DNA from: Magicicada septendecula
Lineage: Eukaryota > Arthropoda > Insecta > Hemiptera > Cicadidae
Direction of reading: 5' to 3'
Length of the DNA: 64,000 nt
Assembly (NCBI GenBank): GCA_034769895.1
Contig: JAWRYS010001445.1
Coordinates: 1-64,000 of the forward strand
Under the pieces are notes generated by a model that worked only from the letters and a program-made list of their open reading frames with translations, did not search any database and was not told the origin of the DNA. The position numbers were made by a program, and so were the translations under genes. Of the stretch, positions 14,601 through 28,157 are shown in pieces (the first letter of the stretch is position 1; each line of letters starts with the position of its first letter).

Positions 14601-17600
14601 TTCGAAAAATGACTTTTCTTCATGTTTTGAGGGTAGTACAATCAGAATCAGCCCTTATCTCGAACACGATTTTTTCCGATATCACCATACTTCCATTTCC
14701 TTATGCAACATGGAAGTAAAAAATAACAAATTATAAGACAACTTACTAGTTACTAAGTTTTTAGCGCCTTCATGGCCTTGTTGTATCCTCTTTATCTGTG
14801 CGACAATGTGGAATAAAATAGGCAGATGTTGTGTATTACATTATATAGGTAAACATTATTGGAGAACCGCGTTTCTCTGTGGAAGGTTGGTAATCGTAAC
14901 TCGAATGTCTTTCAGACAACATCTGGATTTCATTTGTTTTACTTTATTTTGCATTGCATTAGTTTTGTGTAAACAGGTAGAGCGTTTACGTTTTGGTTGT
15001 GTTTATTTAGCTTACTGTTTCAACACAGTACAGTTCATTTGACTTAAACTTTGTCATTCAGTAACTGATCACATTGGACAAGATAGTTAGGTATTTTAGA
15101 GCTTGAAAAAAATAGGAACCAATAGAACTTCTTTGATTAGCGACCAAGAATAAGAAATATTGTCTCAGTTGAGAAAATACATTTTGCAATATCTGTTACC
15201 AGCACCTAACAAAATATTTCCACCACATTCTGCGTCAAGCGCCTGGAGTGCTTCAGATAGTTTATAAAATCCCGTCTATCTGTTTTGCTCCTAGTACGGT
15301 CTTCTCCCTTCTCGATATAATGTATCCACTATAATGTTGGTCTTCTTTCTCCTCTCTCTTCATCTTAAATCAATGATCAGCTTCGGGTACCTGTCTTCTA
15401 TCCTTGTTACATGAAAGAACATGTGTCGTCCTATGTTCTCTACTATCTCGACAATTGATTCCTGCTGAAACGAATTCTGATGGTTATATTCCTAATTACA
15501 ACTGCCCTCTCAAAAGTCTCATTTCACTGGCCTGAAGTATGTTTATATATTTGTTTAAAAAAATTGATTTGAGTAGCAAAATGCCTAAACTTTGCAATAG
15601 AGAGTACGGAAGAAGCCGCGGAACAATCGGAGGCCTAGAAGAGTGACGATAGATAAATAAATGGCAGAAAAAGGGGATGAAAACATTGATAACTGGTAAG
15701 GTAACAGAAATAACAGAGTATATAACAATAATATTAAGTATTTATAATAATAAACATTCATTATACTTGTATTTGTTATTTGATATAAGCGCCATACCTT
15801 AAAATTACTAACAAAACCGCCGCACAATACCGTATTGGTCATAAAACTGTAGTGTCGTATATGTTCCATAAACAGACTTTTGTACTAACCGACAGAATCA
15901 GCTTCTGCAGCAAACCCCAGAGAGACAAAGATTATCACGTTCCATGTCCAAGCTGTGCACATCGTAGGGAAATCATGGGCCAGTTTTCACCTCTAACAAC
16001 TGCCATCATCATTTCATCCAATGCGTTTGCAACCAGCTCGTAACATCTATATGTCAATGTCACACTCTCATCTACTTTAATTGTAAATAACCTTTAAAAT
16101 TTTCGATAACAATATTTAAAAACCGAACTTGCCTTTAAAGCAGATGTTAAATTACTCTCATATAACAGCCGCTTATGTGTAATTATTTATACATTTTAGT
16201 TGACAAATAAATATAGTATAGTTTACACTAAATAATAAGAATGTTACTGAAATTATGTTTTGCCTTATATAATTTCTGTGATGTTATCCAGGCAAGACGA
16301 AGCCTTTGATAAATAAAAAGGATAATTTTAATTGTTTTACATATATCGTGCCCTGTACCAGTGATGTAAACACCTACACAAACACACACACACACGCGCG
16401 CGCTCACACATTTATGTATACGAGGTTTTATAAAAAAACGTTCGTGCAATTTTTGAATTTCCCGCGCCACAAGTGTAACCTGTTTTTATGGTATTTTGGC
16501 ACGCATCTTAGTGACAGTAGTCTAAAATGTTAGTCCTGTTTGGTGCATAGTTTAGATTCGACAGCTAATTTAGTAAGTTGTGCTTTGGTGTATTAGGGAA
16601 ATTTTATACATTTTACAGTGCAAAACTAAAGAAAATGGATTAAATTTTGTGCATAAAATGAAGTAAACCGCTATGTCATGAGAGTCTGATATAAAGGAGC
16701 TACTGTTCCAGATATTGTACAAAAAAAACTTTAAAAACTGTCGTGAATTTATAAGATGAAAGTTATAAATAAGATCGTAAAAATAATAAGATGAAACTTT
16801 CTTAATAATAATAAGTGTTTCATAAATTTGTGTCACTAGATGCAACGTTAAACAGTATTATTACGGCTTGTAGGAAGTTATTTGAAAAAAACGGCCAGAT
16901 TTATGGAATTATAATTTATGGAAATTGAACACCGATAATGCACTAGGGCGCATGTCATTGTTTGTTCAAGAATTTAATGAAAAAGCATTCTATTAAGACG
17001 GCAACCGTTGTATTCAATTTTCTCTGCCCAACAATGAAATGAACTAACTGTGAAGGCGCAAAACAATAATCGCTGAGCGAGCTCGAGGCTATACAAAAAC
17101 GTGGATTCGAAAAGTGTTTTGGAGACTATATCAGCGTTTGCGTAAACGTTCATATCCGACTAAGGCTACTTTCAAAGTATGATCCAAGGCATCTGTTTTA
17201 GTAAACAAAAACTGGACGAACATTTTGATCAAACATCGTTTTCTGCAATATGGAAACGTTGCACCGCACCTAGTTGGCATGAATTCACATTGCTCGCAGG
17301 CCCCGATTTCAGGTACCTTGCACCCTGGGAAAAGCATTCTTATAGCCGCCCCCTTTAATTTTTTTACTTTTCTCCCCCCCCCCACCACACCAAGTTATTG
17401 TTGAATGTGTAAATTTTGGTTTTTTCCCCAAGTATAAACTATTAGTACCGATAGCATTTCAGTATTGCAAGTGATCTAATCACTACGTAGGCTACACACA
17501 ACAAAAATTAAAACATCATTTCTTGAAAATAAAAGTAATTATGTTTTATGTAATTATGTCTACTGTCTTATAGTCTTAAGCTGTCTTTGGCGCCCCTGGG

Positions 17601-19259
17601 AATTTGCCCAGTCAGCCCATTTAAAGCCCGGGGCTGATTGCTCGGAGAAAAGGTAGTGGGTGTGTTTTAAATGACTACACTTACGTTCCTAGAAATTTTT
17701 TTGCAACTTTGACAAACTTGTTAATAATAAATGATTATACCTAATGGCTAATGCAATATATCTGTATGTGTGTGTGTGTGTGTGTGCGTGTGTGTTTATT
17801 TATTGCAACGTTACAAGTATTATAAAATGAATACACTTCTGTCCATGTACCCAACGCAACTACATAGTGTTAATCACCAGCTGGGCCGTAGGATATTTGT
17901 GTGTTCCTTGCGTTAAGTATATGTGGTTGCGCAATAACCTTATTTTCAAATAGAGGAGTAAAACGTTGATGACATGAAATAATTAATAGAACTTTGTAAA
18001 AGAATCAATCAACGGTTTATTAAATATTGGAAGAAAGTTAACTGATTTTAAAAAATTGAAAACTAAAAATTCAGAATATTGCCTTTTATAAGTTTACACT
18101 CTAATAACATAACATATCTTTGATATTCGACACACGTTAATAACACATAGTCATAAATATTTAAACATATAGGATAAACAAATTATAAAATTCGTTTAAA
18201 TTGCTTGGATGTCTGACTCTGAACCATTAATAAATTTGAACTTGTAGCAAATCATCTATGAAAGTAATATTAAATTTATCAAATCAAATTGAATGTTGAC
18301 TATTAATATATTAATAAAATAATATTTACTTTAAGAAAATAATTATTAACCAAACAATTACAATTTTGCCGACGGATACACCTTTTTTTAAAATTGAACA
18401 AAATAACATTATTTTCAACACCAACTTACAACTACGTATTTTATTCTGAATATTTACACTATTTACACTTTCGTATTTTTATTACTTTGTTAGCTCATAT
18501 TTTGTTATTCATGAGTTTTTTCTTTGCTTAACAAAAATATAATTGTCCATTTGTCACCTGCGTATTGTTGGAGTTACCGTTGCGAAGCTGTTATTCCGTG
18601 CGTGTGTGTGTGTCCTGAATGTAGACAATAACGATGATGATGACGATGCTTCCTCAGTGTTCTATAGCCTGATGTTGATGGTGGTACTGCGATCCTCCAT
18701 CGATCGTGGTGTGTTGAAAATGATGATTACATGAAGCTGATCACACGGGCGTAAAATCTCCGATAATAAATTTCTTAGTGTCTCTGCTGTGTCGATTAGC
18801 AAAGGAACATAGTGTCCCCGTCCATAACGTTTTAGCGTCTGTGTGTCGTCCAAACTTTCCGGAGGTATTTATAGTAGACAGCCATTCTGACATGTCAAAT
18901 GCTGTTCAATTTTGTCTGTACATGTCTAGCGTCCATTTTAACAGATCCCTGTTTTTGCTGTTTTCGTGATAACGGTACCGTTTCGTGGTAACGGTAAACT
19001 TGATTTTTAGGCGAGTGGTTGCATTATCTTTGTAATTTTTAATTCGTCATTTAAATATAACACACTCGTTAATTATTAGTTACAGTAAGATTCACTAGAC
19101 ATGAATCAACCGTTTTCGTGCTAACGGCGTAGGTTATGTAATGCGCATGCGTCAACAGAGAAACATAGCCTAGTTTTCTCTGAGATGCTGTGGAGGTTAT
19201 TGTGTGAGTACTTTTCAAAAAACATCAGTATTCATCAAAAGTGAAGCGTTTAGTTTCAT
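14599..19259. other. No gene; minor simple repeats
   Basis: AT-rich intergenic sequence. Short simple repeats occur at 16381-16410 (AC then CG), 17767-17795 (GT) and 18626-18645 (GATGAT). A GC-richer patch with C-runs lies at 17270-17400. Small open frames throughout lack motifs. The minus-strand reading at 15240-15430 looked vaguely like the end of an RTE ORF but was too weak to call. Confidence 0.45.
17767..17795. repeat. Short (GT)n microsatellite
   Basis: Fourteen GT units with one interruption (GC). Confidence 0.9.
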
Positions 19260-19607
19260 TTCATTATAATAAGAACAGCGTAATAGTAATAGATAATCCC
19301 TCCTACCACAATGTACAAATAAATCCACCTCCAACATCATTAACATAAAATGCAGACATGATTAACTGATTAAAAAACCATTACATTCCTTGTAGTCTAT
19401 CTATGTTAAAGCCTGAGCTGTATGCACTAATTAAACAAAACAAACCAACTTACAAAACTTTTAAAATAGATGCTATTTTGGCAAACCATGGACATTCCGT
19501 TTTACGACTTCCACCCTATCAGCCGGATTTTAATCTTATGGAACTGACTTGGGCAACCGTGAAAAAGCGGTTGAAAGAAAAAACGTGCACTTTTCTGTAG
19601 ACAGTGT
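19260..19607 (+). pseudogene. DDE_3-type transposase relic, left part
   Basis: Translation from about 19285 reads VIVIDNPSYHNVQINPPPTS, with the catalytic Asp in IDN. After two stops it continues ADMINWLKNH, and from 19403 runs MLKPELYALIKQNKP, then HGHSVLRLPPYQPDFNLMEL and TWATVKK. The LRLPPYxPxxNxxExxW block holds the last acidic catalytic residue of Tc1/mariner-related DDE_3 endonucleases. Only the C-terminal half is recognisable. The reading is cut at 19607 by the LTR element, and the remainder of the domain tail is found past that element at 25325. Stops before the insertion show the transposase was already dead when the LTR element landed. Confidence 0.8.
19604..19607. repeat. Target site duplication GTGT, left
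   Basis: GTGT directly before the 5' LTR, repeated at 25321-25324 directly after the 3' LTR. Four bases fits Ty3/gypsy-type integration. Confidence 0.75.
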
Positions 19608-20940
19608 TGTGACGATTTAAATTGTGACAATAACAAAAAAAATAAAGAAATAACAAAATTTTAAGTTGCGAACAATTAACCATTTAAATCTCACAATGAT
19701 AATAAAAAACATGTAGGTACTAAGTGTGAATGGAAGTAGTAATTAATAAGGGCAAAGAAACGGTAAAGAAAAGACATATTGTAAATAATTATTATTGTCG
19801 CATTTAACCCTTTGCTTGTTATCAGGCGTCTACCTGTTGATACCGGACTCGACATGTTTACCGAGTCTTCTGTAATTAAAATAATATAGAAAAATAATGT
19901 TAATAATTAAAGAATCTGAAGACACAGATAGTCACGAAAACAACTAATTTAAATGATGTATTTTTATCTAGCGATAGTTTGTATAAATAAAAAAGTTTTA
20001 TTAAGAGAGAGACCGGGACTATATTCTCGCGGAATAAACACCCCACTATCTATTGTCCTGTACCAGTGGTAGCGTACGAAAAATCTCTCTCTCGCTATGA
20101 CGACTCCAAGCAGTGCACACGCACGAGCGAAATGCTCTGTTAAAATGTTATGTGATTGGTTATTAGTTTGGATTAATTCTTATGTATTTTACTAACTGCT
20201 ACAAAAGAGTGTAATATGTAACGTTAAGTGAAAGAAAAATTAAAAAAAACGTTGTAACAAGAAGAAATATGTGACTACCAATAGTACGAGTGTTAATAAC
20301 TATAACAGCTATCTTCTCCGATTGACGACTCTCCACAACATCCTGCCTGGAGATATGAATCATCAGAATTACAACTCTAGTAGACCCGACCGATAATGCA
20401 GTTCGAGACTTCTGAGAATCAACGAGTACCTGTGTAGAAGGCCCACTCTATCCTGCAGACGTTTAAGCCGTGAACAACTGAAACCAGACCTAGACGAGGA
20501 CGACGCTCTTAGGATTCCCAAGATGTAACCATATGGAGGAGAGTTCTACATCCCAAATTAAAGGTGACTCGATAGCATGTCTATCGAGGAATAATAATAA
20601 TAGTAATTGTAACACAATACTCTCTTAAAGAGACTTTCAGAGACGATTGACTTTATAAGAATATAAAATTTTAAATCTAAGAATTTAATTGTAACTATTC
20701 AGGCTTCTTGCAATTGTAACAGTTTAGATTTTAACGTATAGTAGTATAATTAATACCATTCTTCAAATGGAATAATAATGAAACTTAAAAGTAAAAGTAA
20801 AAGTGAAAGTAAAAGTAACAGTCTTGCAAGCTAATATCTTGAATTGAATATAATTAATTTTTAAAGTTTAAAGACTAAATACCAAATGGTTACCCGGATC
20901 CGGGGAAAAGCTAAATATAATTTGTTGTGATCCCACAGTC

Positions 20941-20949
20941 TATATAAAG
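20941..20949 (+). promoter_or_regulatory. TATA box in 5' LTR
   Basis: TATATAAAG, the only strong TATA motif placed correctly ahead of the polyadenylation signal. The same motif recurs in the 3' LTR at 25032-25040. It would define the U3/R boundary about 25-30 bp downstream. Confidence 0.65.
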
Positions 20950-21033
20950 CAATTTAAACAAGTTAATAATTTAATTAATAATGTAATGGGATCTGTTTTT
21001 GAGTAAATGTCATTTGTTTTATTTTAAATGTTT

Positions 21034-21039
21034 AATAAA
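21034..21039 (+). terminator. Polyadenylation signal in LTR
   Basis: AATAAA followed by a T/GT-rich stretch (CTTCTTGTTGCACAC), repeated in the 3' LTR at 25125-25130. In the 3' LTR this would end the element transcript. Confidence 0.65.
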
Positions 21040-21232
21040 GGGAAATCTTCTTGTTGCACACATATACTGAGTACATAAATCAACAGTTTTCCCTTCCATG
21101 ATTCCTTTTATATTTACTGTGTGTTGTTCTGTTTAAATTTCAGCTCGTCCCGAATAAGGCAGCCTGAAGTAATTGGCCGAAGCAATTACTTTGGGTTCCC
21201 TCTGTTATAACTCAAGAGAAGAGGTTATAAAT

Positions 21233-21246
21233 TGCGCCACTCTGCT
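21233..21246 (+). promoter_or_regulatory. Candidate primer binding site (initiator tRNA-Met 5' end)
   Basis: Three bases after the 5' LTR lies TGCGCCACTCTGCT. It is the exact complement of the first 14 bases of animal initiator tRNA-Met (AGCAGAGTGGCGCA, recalled from knowledge of the tRNA). Usual LTR elements pair with the tRNA 3' end starting with TGG, and no such TGG site is seen here. Drosophila copia is a known case of priming by a 5' fragment of the same tRNA, but through its anticodon-side end. The position is right for a primer site; the mechanism is inferred. Confidence 0.5.
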
Positions 21247-23684
21247 GCTAATTAGTTAAAATTTTGCTGCTAATTAAAAATCACAAAAAAAAAGAAATTT
21301 TGTGACTTGTGTTATTAAGCAGTAATTGTGCCTATTAACCCAGACCATAATCTGTTGATTTATTTACTCATGTACTGTAAATGTGTCTAAAATCCTAAAT
21401 AAAATTAACGATAATAGTTATTATAATAGTTTTGTAAATAGGTAATTTTAATTATTATTCAGATATAGCAATGAACATAATATTGAGCAAAAGACGCCCC
21501 GTGTATTCGATAGAACATCAGGCATGTGCTTGTCAAAAGCTCATTCAACAACACGTCTGTTTGTAAACAATACCAAACCAGTTTAATTCTTGGCCAAGCC
21601 TGTGTGAGAGTGTCCTTGTCACCCTAGCGCAAAGTTGCGTTAGACAATACATCACCTCCCTCGATTGTATTAAAAAGTGTGTAACCCCTTGCCCAGTAAC
21701 AAAAGATTTCAGACATATGTTGAAAATTAAAACAAAAAAACAAGTAAATAATTTTATTATTAAAATGCGCCACTTTTTTTGGTTTCATTTTGTGTAAATG
21801 CTTAGTGTACTTAGTGTCAATTATAAAATACTCTATTCTGTATATCGATGCACTCAGTTAGGAAATTGTATGTAAAAAGAAAGAGGCTACGTAGCATATA
21901 TGAATAATATTGACGATATTTATAAGTGTATAAATATAAGTGTATATTTTGTGTGAGATTACGCACATACTCATATATAATTATACGGGAAAAGATTAGA
22001 TTGTATTATACCAATTCATGTATGTACGTGTCAAAGTATTCAGTCTCTAACACGTCAATTTTGCGACGATTTAAGACCTGTAGTTTTCCTGTACAAGCCT
22101 GCATAAATGTGTAATTCGTGTTTCTATTGACACGATGAGTTATATAAACTACTGACTAAATAAAACAAGTGTACTAATTAATTTTATGAAAAGATGATTC
22201 CCGAAGTAAACAACCGAGCTAAACAAATAAAAAACGAAGTTTCTTAAATCTGAGTAAAGCAAATAATAATAATAAATGATTAGTCATTTAAAATAAAAGG
22301 TTTAATAATATCGTAAATTATTATAACACGTTAGTATTATTATAATTATAAAAGTGTAACTAAACTCAGCTTGGTAACGGGCCGTAACATTGCGTACGCA
22401 TCGCACACGCCACCCCTTTTGAAGCAAGCCAGTGCAAGTTAATAAGGTGTCCGTTAGCTATTGTTAAATGGAACAATAGAGAAATATTCTCCCTCGAGTT
22501 GACTTATCCCCTTAGTAAGCAAAACTATGCCATTGTTTAAAACTAGTCTAACCTACTTTCCAGCGAAACAGCTGATCGCTTAAATAAAAAAAAAACTAAT
22601 GCTATGTTTAATTACCTTTGTTAATAAACGTTTACCATGTACTAAAGTGTGTAGGAAATAATTGTGTAGTATAGTAAAGCGAATAATATAGTGACTTAAT
22701 AATAATAGAATTATAATAATAAATAAAGAGTATTCTAAATAATATGGTAGTAGATAGTAAATAATTCTAGGTGCGTTTCGTAAATGCTCCAAAGTAATTA
22801 ATAAATTATAAAGAAAGTAATTCAGAATAAAGAGAATAATAATTGTTTAAATAATAAGGCTAATTAATTCTTGATTTAAACTAATTGTGTGAAGTGTAGC
22901 GTAGAAGTAAGAGAAAGGAATAATAATGGTACAAGTAACGTAGATTAGTAAGCACCCCAGTTGTGGTGGCCAGTTAGAAGAAATAATGCGTGTTCAGGAT
23001 TGTACTAAGCAGCCACACTCTCCCTATTGTGATAAACCGTTGCCTCCCTAAACAATGAATGCCACCGCGTGTGAAATACTATGCAGTGTGTAAAGTGTTC
23101 CCCTTCCGCATAGTTTGTCTGGTTATTGTTAAAGAGTTAAAAGAGAAGTATCCTCGTGAAATTCCGCTTCTCTCCAAGTAACTATAATCAAGAGTGTAGT
23201 ATGAGACCCTCTTTGGATTATTTAAAAGTAAGTCTATGGTATATAATCAAGATAGAATTATATACCGGTGTATAATCAAGATAGAATTATATACATGTTA
23301 AGTAACGAGTCGCAACGGCGCCGGCTGAAAAAGATAATGATGAGCCAAGAGAGCCAAGAGATCATTTATGAATGCTGAAAGCTAACCTGTAGTGTTAGAG
23401 TAAGCTGATGTCAGCCGGGCCACGATATTGTGAGTTGCTGAAATTAGGGAAATTAGTATTATAAGTTAGTACTGTAAGAAGTAAGAAAAAGGGAATTTCA
23501 CGGAGAAGGAACATTTAAATGAGAACTAGATCATTTAAAGAGAATTTAAAACAACAAACTGTGCACTAATAATAATAAAAGAGAATAATAATAAATAATG
23601 ATAATAATAAGAAATTTCACACTGTACTCCCCAAGCATACTCTCGGTACGTATCTAACCAAATTTTCCGGAGTCGGTGTTGGTT

Positions 23685-23695
23685 AAGAGGCGGAG
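23685..23695 (+). promoter_or_regulatory. Polypurine tract before 3' LTR
   Basis: AAGAGGCGGAG, an 11-purine run ending two bases before the 3' LTR. This is the expected plus-strand priming site and fixes the element's orientation. Confidence 0.75.
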
Positions 23696-23697
23696 TA

Positions 23698-25320
23698 TGT
23701 GACGATTTAAATTGTGACAATAACAAAAAAAAATAAAGAAATAACAAAATTTTAAGTTGCGAACAATTAACCATTTAAATCTCACAATGATAGTAAAAAA
23801 CATGTAGGTACTAAGTGTGAATGGAAGTAGTAATTAATAAGGGCAAAGAAACGGTAAAGAAAAGACATATTGTAAATAATTATTATTGTCGCATTTAACC
23901 CTTTGCTTGTTATCAGGCGTCTACCTGTTGATACCGGACTCGACATGTTTACCGAGTCTTCTGTAATTAAAATAATATAGAAAAATAATGTTAATAATTA
24001 AAGAATCTGAAGACACAGGTAGTCACGAAAACAACTAATTTAAATGATGTATTTTTATCTAGCGATAGTTTGTATAAATAAAAAAGTTTTATTAAGAGAG
24101 AGACCGGGACTATATTCTCGCGGAATAAACACCCCACTATCTATTGTCCTGTACCAGTGGTAGCGTACGAAAAATCTCTCTCTCGCTATGACGACTCCAA
24201 GCAGTGCACACGCACGAGCGAAATGCTCTGTTAAAATGTTATGTGATTGGTTATTAGTTTGGATTAATTCTTATGTATTTTACTAACTGCTACAAAAGAG
24301 TGTAATATGTAACGTTAAGTGAAAGAAAAATAAAAAAAAACGTTGTAACAAGAAGAAATATGTGACTACCAATAGTACGAGTGTTAATAACTATAACAGC
24401 TATCTTCTCCGATTGACGACTCTCCACAACATCCTGCCTGGAGATATGAATCATCAGAATTACAACTCTAGTAGACCCGACCGATAATGCAGTTCGAGAC
24501 TTCTGAGAATCAACGAGTACCTGTGTAGAAGGCCCACTCTATCCTGCAGACGTTTAAGCCGTGAACAACTGAAACCAGACCTAGACGAGGACGACGCTCT
24601 TAGGATTCCCAAGATGTAACCATATGGAGGAGAGTTCTACATCCCAAATTAAAGGTGACTCGATAGCATGTCTATCGAGGAATAATAATAATAGTAATTG
24701 TAACACAATACTCTCTTAAAGAGACTTTCAGAGACGATTGACTTTATAAGAATATAAAATTTTAAATCTAAGAATTTAATTGTAACTATTCAGGCTTCTT
24801 GCAATTGTAACAGTTTAGATTTTAACGTATAGTAGTATAATTAATACCATTCTTCAAATGGAATAATAATGAAACTTAAAAGTAAAAGTAAAAGTAAAAG
24901 TAAAAGTAACAGTCTTGCAAGCTAATATCTTGAATTGAATATAATTAATTTTTAAAGTTTAAAGACTAAATACCAAATGGTTACCCGGATCCGGGGAAAA
25001 GCTAAATATAATTTGTTGTGATCCCACAGTCTATATAAAGCAATTTAAACAAGTTAATAATTTAATTAATAATGTAATGGGATCTGTTTTTGAGTAAATG
25101 TCATTTGTTTTATTTTAAATGTTTAATAAAGGGAAATCTTCTTGTTGCACACATATACTGAGTACATAAATCAACAGTTTTCCCTTCCATGATTCCTTTT
25201 ATATTTGCTGTGTGTTGTTCTGTTTAAATTTCAGCTCGTCCCGAATAAGGCAGCCTGAAGTAATTGGCCGAAGCAATTACTTTGGGTTCCCTCTGTTATA
25301 ACTCAAGAGAAGAGGTTATA
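23698..25320 (+). repeat. 3' LTR of the LARD-like element
   Basis: 1623 bp, nearly identical to the 5' LTR. Differences seen include one extra A in the run near 23720, single changes in CAGATAGTC/CAGGTAGTC and TTTACTG/TTTGCTG, and one change in the AAAAGT array. Confidence 0.92.
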
Positions 25321-25324
25321 GTGT
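25321..25324. repeat. Target site duplication GTGT, right
   Basis: Matches GTGT at 19604-19607 on the other side of the element. Confidence 0.75.
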
Positions 25325-25560
25325 CAAATGAATTTTATTGTATTTCTCCTGCAGACGTGACGTCATGATCAAGACGTGACATCATGAAAATTGAATATGA
25401 CTGCGTGAGATCGAACCAAATAAGGGATACTGTATCATATCGTTTAGAAAGTAATAAGACGAGATAGCAGCAGTGAAGGGAACTTGAGTGATAGTGATAA
25501 TAGGCTAACGGTGATAACAGTGACGGAAATATTAGTAGGGTGAAGAACTGGCCTCAATAA
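25325..25560 (+). pseudogene. DDE_3-type transposase relic, right part
   Basis: Directly past the LTR element the plus strand reads SPADVTS, a stop, then SRRDIMKIEYD and QIRDTVS. These resemble the tail of DDE_3-type insect transposases, where a TPxxW block is followed by a conserved IKIE-like helix. It is followed by a serine/aspartate-rich decayed stretch. It continues the pseudogene interrupted at 19607, supporting one ancestral copy split by the insertion. Similarity here is weaker than in the left part. Confidence 0.5.
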
Positions 25561-25677
25561 TTATTGTAATTGCATGTAAGTAAATGTGCTCTATGGTACT
25601 TAATAGTTTCAGTCTAATTGTTGCATTAATATTGTCTTTCCTGTTCTTTACGGATAGTTTACATGTGCTTGTCTTTT

Positions 25678-27729
<2,052 letters not shown>

Positions 27730-28157
27730 AATCTTAAACACTCACGAATCGTCGAATTGTCCAGTAGAAACAAAATACTAATGAAGTCACTAATTACTAG
27801 TTTTCATTAGTCACAAATAACAATTGGAAATCAACAATGTACTCTCATACAATAGTTCAAGTTTAATTTGTCCACACGCAATATAATGTAAATTATTACA
27901 GTTCCGCACTAATTATAACACAATAATCACTTTACACTAATCCGCAACAATCACTTGATCCGCACTAGGCGTAACTAATTAACTCACAACATCGCTAGGT
28001 GTAACTAACTTATAAGCCGGCCGTAGACCCTTATATATAACTTGCAGGAGTTTCAGAAAAATATTCCATTCTTTTGGCGGCTTATCGGCATAATTTGCGT
28101 AGTTACAAGTGCTCGAACAGTCTGGTAGCTACTTGAGTGTGCGGCTTTGACCAGACA
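27730..28157 (-). repeat. Gypsy-family LTR relic (3' LTR of the integrase fragment)
   Basis: Read on the minus strand, sequence after the integrase end begins TGTCTGGTCAAAGCC. It contains GTAACTACGCAAATTATG, a TATATAAG box (plus 28026-28042) and TCAAGTGATTGTTGCGGATT, then ATTAGTGCGGAACT and AATTAGTGACTTCAT. The same ordered blocks occur on the plus strand at 52121-52487. The right-hand end of the LTR is not sharply defined and differs from the other copies after CGTGAG. Confidence 0.7.

Larger units (their letters stand above)
19608..21229 (+). repeat. 5' LTR of the LARD-like element
   Basis: 1622 bp, starting TGTGACGATTTAAATTG and ending AGAGGTTATA. It holds a (AAAAGT)n stretch near 20785-20820, a TATA box at 20941 and a polyadenylation signal at 21034, giving a long U3, a short R and a U5. 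Confidence 0.92.
21230..23697 (+). other. Non-coding internal region of the LARD-like element
   Basis: 2468 bp, AT-rich, with many ATAATAAT runs. A 26-base unit is tandemly doubled at 23240-23265 and 23269-23294. The small open frames at 21926-22114 and 22580-22792, and the one at 23535-23774 that crosses into the 3' LTR, have no motif. No gag zinc knuckle, protease, RT or integrase trace was recognised on either strand. Confidence 0.8.
19608..25320 (+). mobile_element. Non-autonomous LTR retrotransposon (LARD-like), 5.7 kb
   Basis: Two direct repeats of about 1.62 kb (19608-21229 and 23698-25320) flank a 2468-bp internal region, with GTGT on both sides of the whole. By eye the LTRs differ at about five substitutions and one A-run length, so insertion is recent. 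Orientation is given by a TATA box followed about 90 bp later by AATAAA inside each LTR, a purine-rich tract AAGAGGCGGAG just before the 3' LTR, and a primer-site candidate just after the 5' LTR. The internal region has no open frame above about 80 codons and no gag or pol motif. Large non-coding LTR elements of this type are called LARDs and must be moved by proteins of another element. It sits in a dead DDE transposase. Confidence 0.9.

Noticed and set aside
15240..15440. Possible minus-strand RTE-like ORF end
   Set aside because: Only a vague likeness to the H-V-x-R-(M/I) block; no second motif.
17131..17388. 85-codon minus-strand frame with several Cys
   Set aside because: No family resemblance and no context; starts in a G-run.
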